DNA of 42,754 nucleotides from a virus: IMG/VR virus record IMGVR_UViG_3300021356_000042, positions 1 through 42,754 of that record, one strand, 5' to 3'. Under the pieces are notes generated by a model that was not told the DNA's origin, ran no database searches, and saw only the letters and a program-made list of their open reading frames with translations. Positions 29,851-37,168 of this stretch are shown here, one piece after another; position 1 is the first letter of the stretch, and every line of letters starts with the position of its first letter. Made by a program: the position numbers and the translations under genes.

Positions 29851-30579
29851 GTGGCAGTATATAACAAGGAATTTACAGTAAAAAACGGATTAATTGTTGA
29901 GAATAACAATTCCGTAAAACTAAGCACAGGGACAGGCACATTACGCTATGTGTCTATTAAATCACCATCATCACTAACAGGAGATTATACATTAACTTTA
30001 CCTGTAGATGATGGGCAAGCAGATGAAATGCTCATCACCGATGGCGCTGGTACTCTTGCTTGGGGCAAGGTCAATACCATCAACATGTTTGCTAACTCGG
30101 TAACACCAGTTATTCTTGAAGATACTGGTGACTTCACCATGAATACTCTATTAACAAATAGAGTTAAGTCTTCTGGCGATATGGTCTTAGACCCAAACAA
30201 CGACGATGGTGTCACAGGTGTTGTTGAAATTAAGGGCGACCTAGTTGTTAGAGGTAGTAACAACATTGCTGCAGGCGCTAGTTTTGCTGTAGAAACTGGA
30301 GACTTTACAGCACAGGTTGCAGCAAGATATCTAGTTGATACAAATACTAATGCAGCTGACATTACTGTTGTATTACCTACGTCACCAAACATCGGTAACA
30401 CGATTACATTTGCTGACATGAAAAATAGCTGGGATGCATACAATGTAATCTTGGACGCAGGGACTGGTAAAACATTCCAAGATAAAACTGGAGACATCGA
30501 TTCACCTTACATTTTAGACGTTGCTGGAGTAGAAGTACTCATCGTTTGGACAGGCACTGTCTGGAAAGTATACGCCTGA
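29851..30579 (+). CDS. Fibre or baseplate-pin protein with gp9/gp10-like C-terminal domain, 242 aa
   Basis: Predicted virion protein. Starts at GTG 29851, chosen because GGGGAGAG (29837-29844) lies at correct distance. The C-terminal ~75 residues (ADITVVLPTSPNIGNTITFA, a central W, NVILDAGTGKTFQD and a final VWTGTVWKVYA) follow the same strand pattern as the N-terminal part of T4 gp10 as I recall it (VTINLP...W...VTLVAASGDTIKG...GRWEYV), a fold shared by the gp9/gp10 family. The N-terminal half has fibre-shaft segments (YTLTLPVDDGQADEMLITDG). It may be a small fibre using this domain as its end piece, or a reduced gp9/gp10 equivalent. Confidence 0.65.
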   Translation: MAVYNKEFTVKNGLIVENNNSVKLSTGTGTLRYVSIKSPSSLTGDYTLTLPVDDGQADEMLITDGAGTLAWGKVNTINMFANSVTPVILEDTGDFTMNTLLTNRVKSSGDMVLDPNNDDGVTGVVEIKGDLVVRGSNNIAAGASFAVETGDFTAQVAARYLVDTNTNAADITVVLPTSPNIGNTITFADMKNSWDAYNVILDAGTGKTFQDKTGDIDSPYILDVAGVEVLIVWTGTVWKVYA

Positions 30580-30596
30580 CCAAAAACCTCAAATAT

Positions 30597-30622
30597 TATA
30601 AATACATTTGACGATATAAATA
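30597..30622 (+). promoter_or_regulatory. Pair of late promoters
   Basis: Two perfect TATAAATA octamers, 30597-30604 and 30615-30622, are spaced 18 bases apart in the longest intergenic gap (78 bases). They would give two staggered late starts for the 222-aa gene. Confidence 0.7.
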
Positions 30623-30657
30623 AAATTGATTCTAGAACACTCTTGTTGGGGTTATAA

Positions 30658-31326
30658 ATGGCGCTATACCTAAGTGAATCAGGCATGGACGGCGGATCAG
30701 GTGGTGGAAGCGGTATGTATTCGTTTTTCAACCAATCTAATCGCTTCTATTTCCATGCTCTCCGTCGTGACGCAGACGGAATGCTGAACTACACTAAGAC
30801 AAACACATCTGATGATGAGACTATCGATGTTTTCAACATCGACGGCACGGGTCAGACAGATTTCATGGATGCATGGAATAACGTTGTCGAAGTTGGTGCA
30901 GTAAAAGAAGTCTCTCTGATTTCTGGTGGTATTCCAAACGATTCAGATGCAAATGTTACTTACACTGTAACTGGATTGGTTGGTAATGGAGATGGTGATG
31001 GTGAGCCAAACCAAGTGCCAGGAAGTGGATTGAATCTACTCATCACTAGAGATGGTGCAGGATTGATTAGTCAAATCCAAATTCATTCTGGTGGTGCTTC
31101 CTTCTCACCCAACGAAACTGTAACAGTTGCCTCATCTAAAATCAATGATGTCACTGACTTAACTATCCGAGTTGAGGATACGGTTAAATCATACAGTAAT
31201 AATGAAAACATTGATAAATATCAACAGTATAAGTTTGAAGCAAGAAAGATAACCTACTTCATTGACGACGAAGGTTATTTCGTTGCCAGATTTGGCACTT
31301 ACGATTACACCGTAGGACCAAAATAA
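30658..31326 (+). CDS. Unknown conserved-looking virion protein, 222 aa
   Basis: Not recognised. The N-terminus has a glycine-rich patch (SGMDGGSGGGSGMYSFFNQS) followed by an aromatic/basic segment (NRFYFHALRRDADGMLNYTK). The middle carries one glycine/phenylalanine beta-repeat (ISQIQIHSGGASFSPNETVT) of the type found in the giant baseplate proteins. The C-terminus (FEARKITYFIDDEGYFVARF) is strand-rich. Strong tandem promoters upstream suggest high late expression. By position it falls in the T4 gene 11/12 region, but I see no gp11 or gp12 similarity. Confidence 0.65.
   Translation: MALYLSESGMDGGSGGGSGMYSFFNQSNRFYFHALRRDADGMLNYTKTNTSDDETIDVFNIDGTGQTDFMDAWNNVVEVGAVKEVSLISGGIPNDSDANVTYTVTGLVGNGDGDGEPNQVPGSGLNLLITRDGAGLISQIQIHSGGASFSPNETVTVASSKINDVTDLTIRVEDTVKSYSNNENIDKYQQYKFEARKITYFIDDEGYFVARFGTYDYTVGPK
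31213..31220 (+). promoter_or_regulatory. Possible internal late promoter
   Basis: GATAAATA lies inside the 222-aa gene, about 165 bases before the 1596-aa fibre, whose own 56-base upstream gap has only a poor TATAAAAA. It is in coding sequence, so chance is possible. Confidence 0.25.
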
Positions 31327-31382
31327 TCGCCCAACGGCACAAACGTCTTTTATTCACCACGGACTCATAGGAAATATAAAAA

Positions 31383-34300
31383 ATGGCTGATTTCAGATTA
31401 GGTAGACTAAAATTCAACTGGAGAGGAGATTGGCAAGCATCTACCGCTTATGTCATTGACGACATTGTTGCTTTCAAAGGCAACACATACGTTTGTGTCG
31501 TCAACCACACCTCCGCATCTGACGAGACTCAGTGGGACTCCACTGATTACGATATCGCAACACCAAGATGGCAGTTGCATGTCCCTGGCACCAGAATGAT
31601 GGGTGTCTGGACAGCAAACACTTTCTATGCTGTCAATGACCTCGTTAGCTTTGGCGCTAACCAGTATCTATGTGTGTCAAACCACACTTCACCATCAACG
31701 GAAGACCAATTCTATGCTTCCCAAATCAATTGGACACTATATGTAAGTAGTGTTGATTATAAAGGTGCTTGGTCTAACAGTGTCTATTACAAGATTAATG
31801 ACATTGTAAGATATGGTAATAGTCTATATCTTTGCGATACTGCACATACCTCTGGTATTAGTTTCGACGAGTCTAAATTCCAGTTATATCTTGAGTCTCT
31901 CAAGTTTGAAGATACTTGGTCTAACGCTGTTGAATATCAACCTGGCGATATTGTCAACTTTGGTGGTTACACCTATGTGGCAAAGACAATCCACACTAAC
32001 CTCCAACCAAACGCAAATACTTCCGCTTGGGACATTCTAACCACTGGTTTTGATGTTAAGGGTGAGTATGACAACGCAACCGAATATGTCCCTGGTGATG
32101 TAGTCCAGTTTGGTGGTAACACTTTTGTTAAGATTGTTACTGGCAACGCTGGTGTATATCCAACTGACACATCTGCTTGGGAGTTGGTTTCTTCAGGTCT
32201 TAACTGGAGAGGTCCTTGGAATTCTGCTAACACATATCAAATCAATGATGTTGTATCCTCAACGTCTGCTTCTTGGGTATGTCTAACTGACCACAACATC
32301 AACATTGACCCTGTTGCCGACCAAACAAATACTGGTGGCACCAACTGGCAGGCACTTGCACAAGGCGAGTCTACTCTAACGCTATCAAACCCTGGTGACA
32401 TCCTATTCCGTAACAACGGTGGTGCAAACGTTAACCTTGCAATTGGCAACGAAGGCGATATCCTAACCGTTGACGACCAAGGTCTTCCTGCATGGGAAAG
32501 AAACAACTGGTGTGCTAACGTTTACTACGTTTCAACTGATGGCACTGATGACCCAGACTTCGGTAAGAATATCTCCAAGCCTTGGAGATCACTACGCTAT
32601 GCTCTTGCACAAACTGCAAACCAAGGTACTGCTGACAACATCGTAACTATCTTTGTTAAGTCAGGCACCTACGAAGAGCAACTACCTCTTATCACCACAC
32701 CTTACACATCGATTGTTGGTGATAACCTCCGTGCTACGATTATCAAACCAGATCCTAACACGCAGTCAACTGACGCATCACCTGTAGAGAACAGATTCTC
32801 TACGATGTTCTTCCTATCAGAAGCTGTAACCCTCAAAGACCTCGTTATGGTCGGCATGGAAGGTTTCACTCCTGCTGTTGGTGCAAATAACTCTTGGGAT
32901 ATCACCCAAGCAACTATCCGTGGTGTATTCTTACGTCTACATCCTAACGACGCAATCACAACTAAGTCACCTTATATTACTCAGTGCTCTGCATTCTCTG
33001 GTCGCCCATCATCTGGCGATGCAAATAGCGGTGGTGGTGTTGGTTGTATTATTGACAAGAGCATCTACTCTGTCACCTCTAACGGCTCTATGCTGTTTGA
33101 CTCCTTCACACAATTCCATGATGGTGGTGTAGGTTTCTGGTGTAAGGACCTAGGTAACGCTGAAATCGTTTCTTCCTTCACCTACTACGCACACATTGGT
33201 TACACTTGCACAGGTGGTGGTAGAATCCGCTCCGTTGCTGGTAACAACTCCTACGGTGAGTATGGTTGTGTATCTTCAGGCACCGACCCCACAGAAACCG
33301 CACTTACAGGTACTGTTAGAGGTCAGAGACTCAACTTTGTTTACGAAGAAAACTCTGTCCTATTCAAGAAACTTGAGCAGGTCGTCCAGGGTGAAGATGA
33401 CGGCAATGGCAACATTGACTACTCAACATCTAACGCAAACTATGCTCTTGCATTGGTCTTGTATGTCCAAGATGAGTATCTACTAATCGAGCCTATCACG
33501 GGCACATTCGGTAATGGTCTCCCAATTCAAGGTGTTTCTTCAGGCACCGTTGTTGGGTCAGGCGCTACTGGCACAACAGATGCAGCAGCAGCACTTGCTG
33601 GTATCTCTGGTACAATCTTTACCATGGATAACCTACCTGTTTCTGGTGGTCAAGCAGTCCTACCAAAACCAAACTCTTCAACCAACTTCTTGAATGTTGC
33701 TGGGTCTTCCCAGTATGATGACGGCGGATACTACGTTGTTGCAGACGTTGTTGACCCAGATACTGCACAAAACCTCTCACTATCGACTCTACGTCAACGT
33801 GATGTCCCTGGTGCAGAACCAACTGCAGTTGAAATTTCTACAGTTGCATACTCCAACGACACAGTTACCATCGTAACTTCTGCTTCACACGGTCTAACAT
33901 CTGGTGACGAAGTTGTAGTTGTAATTGCAAACGCAGTTTATCAACCATATGCTTCAGCACCATTTGAAAGAGAAACTGTCACTCTTATCGACGGCACAAC
34001 TTTCACATACTCTAAGCCTGGTCTAAACGATATTTCTCCTGCTGTTGCACAAGGTGGGTCTAAAGTTTATCTACAGAGCAGCAGTGGTGGTAGCACAAAG
34101 GCAGTACACACTGGTGGTACTGACGTTGACCTATATAACGTCTCTTCTACTTCAACTAGACTAGACCGAGCAGGCACACAGGCTCTCGACACCACAACTA
34201 CTGACATCACCTTCCAGGATACTTCTATCCTATCTGGTATGACCGCTGGTGCAAACAACTTCATCCTCATCGGCAACGAATTCATGGAAATCAGCGCGAT

Positions 34301-36173
34301 TAACGCTGGTCTCGGTGTAACAGTTACTAGAGGGTCTGAAGGGACTACAGCAGCAGAGCACGCTGACGGTAGCGTTGTATACTATGTAACTAAGACCGCA
34401 GCGGCAACCACACTTAAGGGTGATATCGACACTGCAGTAACTACTCTACCTATCTTCTCTATCTCCAACTTTGATGCTAACGACATCATCAAGATTGAGA
34501 ATGAATTCTTGAGAGTCACTGCTGTAAACTCTGCTCTAGTTGGTCAAGCAACTGTTACCTTCTCACAACCTAAGACGGTTGCGGCAGCAAGTGGTCAAGG
34601 ATTTGAGATGCGTCTAAACTACTCACAGGTTAGACTTACTTCCCACGACTTCTTGAATGTCGGCACAGGCACGAAGACAACCACCAACTGGCCTGACCAG
34701 CCTCTACAAGATCCTAATCAACTCAATGAAGTTTACGAAGACTTCCCAGGTCGTGTTTATTATGTCTCTACTGACCAAGATGGTAACTTCCGTGTTGGTG
34801 AATTCTTCAAGGTTGAGCAGGCAACTGGTAGTGCAACACTCGATGCTAACGCATTCGACCTAAGCGGTCTTGCTTCACTACGACTAGGCACCATCGGTGC
34901 TCAGTTGGGTGCATCGATTAACGAATTCTCTACTGATGTAACACTCGGTGGTGACTTCTCTAGAGACACTGCATGTCCTACTCAGTTGGCAGTTAAGACA
35001 TACGTTGACTCTCAAACTGGTAGCAGCATCGGAAGAACTGCACAGACAATCGGTGTTTCTGCACTTGAGTCTTCTGGCACAACTGCAACTGTAACTTCAT
35101 TCGTCCCAAATAATGTTTTCCAAGGTGATGAAGTTATTATCGCTGGTGCTGACCAATCAAACTACAACGGCACATATATTGTCCAGTCTATTGACACTGC
35201 AAACAACTCATTCACATATGTGATGTCTGGCACTGCAGTTTCACCTGCAACTGGTGCTATTACATGTGAAAGAAAGCAGAAGATTGCTACTGACCTAGAC
35301 ATTGTTGGCAACACTAAGACACGTCCTACATGGAATGATTCTGCTACTGTCTTCAATGCAATTGACATTGATGTTACAGATACCAACTCACAAGTTACTT
35401 CGTCTCTAATTAAAGCAGACGTTGATGGTCAGTCTAAGTTTAACGTTGACAAGGCAGGTAACATCACTGCTGCTGGTAACCTAACCGTTGCAGGCACAAC
35501 AACCACCGTTAACTCAACCAACTTGGAAATCACCGATAAGGAGATTATCATTGGTAGTGGGTCTGCAGATGCTGCTGCAGCAGATGGTGCTGGTATCGTA
35601 GTTGGCACATCTGGTAGGTCACTCAAGTATGACAATAGCAACACCAGATGGAATCTATCTGATGCTCTAAACGTTGGTGGCAACGGTCTACAAATCAGTG
35701 GTGTCCAGGTCCTATCACAGAGCACTCTTGGTAGTGGCGTTACTGCTTCTTCACTAACTTCTGTTGGTGAATTGACTGGACTATCAGTTAGCGGAATCTC
35801 TGGTTTCTCTGGTGTCCAAGAAAGAGTCCAGGTAAGAAACTCTGGCGAATCTGGAAACGTTAGTTACGATTTCGGAGCACAGGGTGTTTACTATCATCCA
35901 TCGCTTGCTGGTGATATCACTATCGGTATCGCGAATGTCCCTGCTGTCTCTGGTCAATCAAGAGCATACACAATCGCGGTAGTTGTTTCTCAGGGTGGCA
36001 CACCATACAAGGTAGCATCTTCCTTCGGTATTAATGGTAGCTCTTATACCATTAAGTGGGCAAATGCTTCACAACCAACAGGTAATGCTAGCAGACACGA
36101 TATTTGGTCCCTATCCATGGTTTATGACGGGTCTACTTGGCAGGTTTATGGTGTTGCATCTTCCTTCGGTTGA
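31383..36173 (+). CDS. Large tail-fibre-like adhesin with six chitin-binding-like repeats and beta-helix, 1596 aa
   Basis: Predicted receptor-binding fibre. Order of parts: six tandem W...Y...D(I/V)V...G..Y.C...H repeats (residues 11-325) of the CBM5/12 chitin-binding type; a beta-helix start (VYYVSTDGTDDPDFGKN, about residue 380, then YTSIVGDNLRATIIKP); a long beta-helical middle; a HGLTSGDEVVVV module (about residue 836); two IGNE/IENE-type repeats (about residues 959-1060); a VYYVSTDQDGNFRVGEFFKV...PTQLAVKTYVDSQ block; the TTTTVNSTNLEITDKEIIIG module (about residues 1373-1392); and a C-terminal domain ending YDGSTWQVYGVASSFG, a fibre end type I associate with cyanophages. Codons are rich in AAC, GAC, TTC and ATC, suggesting high expression. 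AGGAAA precedes the ATG. Confidence 0.8.
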   Translation: MADFRLGRLKFNWRGDWQASTAYVIDDIVAFKGNTYVCVVNHTSASDETQWDSTDYDIATPRWQLHVPGTRMMGVWTANTFYAVNDLVSFGANQYLCVSNHTSPSTEDQFYASQINWTLYVSSVDYKGAWSNSVYYKINDIVRYGNSLYLCDTAHTSGISFDESKFQLYLESLKFEDTWSNAVEYQPGDIVNFGGYTYVAKTIHTNLQPNANTSAWDILTTGFDVKGEYDNATEYVPGDVVQFGGNTFVKIVTGNAGVYPTDTSAWELVSSGLNWRGPWNSANTYQINDVVSSTSASWVCLTDHNINIDPVADQTNTGGTNWQALAQGESTLTLSNPGDILFRNNGGANVNLAIGNEGDILTVDDQGLPAWERNNWCANVYYVSTDGTDDPDFGKNISKPWRSLRYALAQTANQGTADNIVTIFVKSGTYEEQLPLITTPYTSIVGDNLRATIIKPDPNTQSTDASPVENRFSTMFFLSEAVTLKDLVMVGMEGFTPAVGANNSWDITQATIRGVFLRLHPNDAITTKSPYITQCSAFSGRPSSGDANSGGGVGCIIDKSIYSVTSNGSMLFDSFTQFHDGGVGFWCKDLGNAEIVSSFTYYAHIGYTCTGGGRIRSVAGNNSYGEYGCVSSGTDPTETALTGTVRGQRLNFVYEENSVLFKKLEQVVQGEDDGNGNIDYSTSNANYALALVLYVQDEYLLIEPITGTFGNGLPIQGVSSGTVVGSGATGTTDAAAALAGISGTIFTMDNLPVSGGQAVLPKPNSSTNFLNVAGSSQYDDGGYYVVADVVDPDTAQNLSLSTLRQRDVPGAEPTAVEISTVAYSNDTVTIVTSASHGLTSGDEVVVVIANAVYQPYASAPFERETVTLIDGTTFTYSKPGLNDISPAVAQGGSKVYLQSSSGGSTKAVHTGGTDVDLYNVSSTSTRLDRAGTQALDTTTTDITFQDTSILSGMTAGANNFILIGNEFMEISAINAGLGVTVTRGSEGTTAAEHADGSVVYYVTKTAAATTLKGDIDTAVTTLPIFSISNFDANDIIKIENEFLRVTAVNSALVGQATVTFSQPKTVAAASGQGFEMRLNYSQVRLTSHDFLNVGTGTKTTTNWPDQPLQDPNQLNEVYEDFPGRVYYVSTDQDGNFRVGEFFKVEQATGSATLDANAFDLSGLASLRLGTIGAQLGASINEFSTDVTLGGDFSRDTACPTQLAVKTYVDSQTGSSIGRTAQTIGVSALESSGTTATVTSFVPNNVFQGDEVIIAGADQSNYNGTYIVQSIDTANNSFTYVMSGTAVSPATGAITCERKQKIATDLDIVGNTKTRPTWNDSATVFNAIDIDVTDTNSQVTSSLIKADVDGQSKFNVDKAGNITAAGNLTVAGTTTTVNSTNLEITDKEIIIGSGSADAAAADGAGIVVGTSGRSLKYDNSNTRWNLSDALNVGGNGLQISGVQVLSQSTLGSGVTASSLTSVGELTGLSVSGISGFSGVQERVQVRNSGESGNVSYDFGAQGVYYHPSLAGDITIGIANVPAVSGQSRAYTIAVVVSQGGTPYKVASSFGINGSSYTIKWANASQPTGNASRHDIWSLSMVYDGSTWQVYGVASSFG
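31413..32357 (+). repeat. Six tandem CBM5/12-like protein repeats
   Basis: Six copies of about 45-52 codons encode residues 11-62, 72-120, 126-170, 175-219, 224-270 and 274-325. Each has a Trp/Tyr near the start, a Y-x-x-x-D-[ILV]-V core, G-[NS]-x-[WFY] and mostly a C-x-x-x-H-T ending. The fifth copy has lost the C/H ending and the first Trp, so it may be non-binding. Confidence 0.7.
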
Positions 36174-36192
36174 TACGATATATAATTACAAT

Positions 36193-36199
36193 AGGAGGT
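36193..36199 (+). promoter_or_regulatory. Strong ribosome binding site
   Basis: AGGAGGT, the best Shine-Dalgarno match in the window, lies 9 bases before the ATG of the glycine-rich protein and fixes that start. Confidence 0.7.
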
Positions 36200-36207
36200 A
36201 AAACAAA

Positions 36208-37140
36208 ATGCCATTTTTAGGAAGTTTCACAGGGAGTAAAGCATTCGGCGGCGGAGGGGGCGGCGGCTCCCTCGACGTTTGGGTTTCACAGGAGGGTTTT
36301 AGCTTAATTAGTGGTACCGCAGGTTCAGCAAATGCAGTATATGAAAAAGTATATAATGGTAGCACTAGTGGTTCTTGGAATACCACTCAATCTGATTTGA
36401 CTTACAGTTTATCTGCACCACCAATTCCCGTTAAAGCTCAGGTGCTTTTATGTGCTGGCGGTGCTGGTGCAGCTGGAGGATTGTCTGGCGGTGGTGGTGC
36501 TGGTGGATCTCTATTTCACAACTCATATACATTAAGCACTGTTTCAGCTACTAGCATCACTATTGGTGGTGGTGGCTCAGGCGCAAGTAGTCATGGTGGA
36601 TATGGTGTAGCAGGAAGAGCTTCGTCATTCGGATCACTTAGCTGTGACGGCGGCGGGCGTCCTGGCAGATGGTCAGGTGAGCCTGGACAACCAGGCGGGT
36701 GCGCTGGTGGTGCCAACGCTCACTGGGGTGGATATTATGGTGGTGGTTCTTCAACTGCTCCACCAAATCCTGGTGCAACTCACTATGGTTATCGTGGCGG
36801 TCAAAAAAATGAGTGTCCATCATATGTTGGCGCGGGTGGCGGTGGTGCTGGCGGTAATGGATATTCCCAAGGCGGTCCTGGTCGTGTACTCCTAGGAAGA
36901 GGATATGGCGGCGGCGGTGGTGGCGGTAGTCACTACGGTTGGGGTTATTATCCACCTTCATCAGGCGGATCCTATGGTGGTGGACGTGGCACACAATGGC
37001 ACCATAATGCAGGTGTTAGCGGTAGTGACAGAACTGGCAGCGGCGGTGGCAGTGGACACCATTCACCAGAAAACAATGGTGGTAGAGGCGGCAGTGGATT
37101 CTGTGTTGTCCGTGTAAGAGGAGACGGTCAGCAAATCTAA
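36208..37140 (+). CDS. Glycine-rich adhesin-like tail protein, 310 aa
   Basis: Predicted receptor-binding tip or fibre-tip protein. Seen: an FGGGGGGGSLDVWVS linker (residues 13-27), a short beta domain (to about 70), then a glycine-rich region from VKAQVLLCAGGAGAAGG (residue 75) to the end, with many G-G-x runs separated by aromatic and histidine loops (SHYGWGYYPP, ANAHWGGYYGGGS) and closing SGFCVVRVRGD. This fits the phage glycine-rich tail domain. The idea of polyglycine-II packing, as in T-even gp38 adhesins, is family knowledge applied by analogy. Cysteines at 82, 147, 165, 203 and 299 could pair or bind metal. It is the last structural gene before the halogenase. A small dedicated chaperone is not seen. 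Confidence 0.7.
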   Translation: MPFLGSFTGSKAFGGGGGGGSLDVWVSQEGFSLISGTAGSANAVYEKVYNGSTSGSWNTTQSDLTYSLSAPPIPVKAQVLLCAGGAGAAGGLSGGGGAGGSLFHNSYTLSTVSATSITIGGGGSGASSHGGYGVAGRASSFGSLSCDGGGRPGRWSGEPGQPGGCAGGANAHWGGYYGGGSSTAPPNPGATHYGYRGGQKNECPSYVGAGGGGAGGNGYSQGGPGRVLLGRGYGGGGGGGSHYGWGYYPPSSGGSYGGGRGTQWHHNAGVSGSDRTGSGGGSGHHSPENNGGRGGSGFCVVRVRGDGQQI

Positions 37141-37146
37141 TAAATA
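37139..37146 (+). promoter_or_regulatory. Late promoter overlapping a stop codon
   Basis: AATAAATA followed by C begins inside the TAA stop of the glycine-rich gene, 22 bases before the halogenase ATG. It gives the halogenase its own candidate late start. Confidence 0.6.
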
Positions 37147-37168
37147 CTTGAAACAATAAATTTACATT

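Noticed and set aside
31413-32357. DNA-level tandem repeat or CRISPR-like array
   Set aside because: The repetition is at protein level only. Nucleotide units diverge, have coding spacing and lack constant repeats with unique spacers.
36638-36994. Antisense histidine-rich open frame (118 aa)
   Set aside because: It is the mirror of glycine codons (GGT/GGC read as ACC/GCC and shifted to CAC/CAT) in the adhesin gene. It has no ribosome site and every real gene here is on the + strand.
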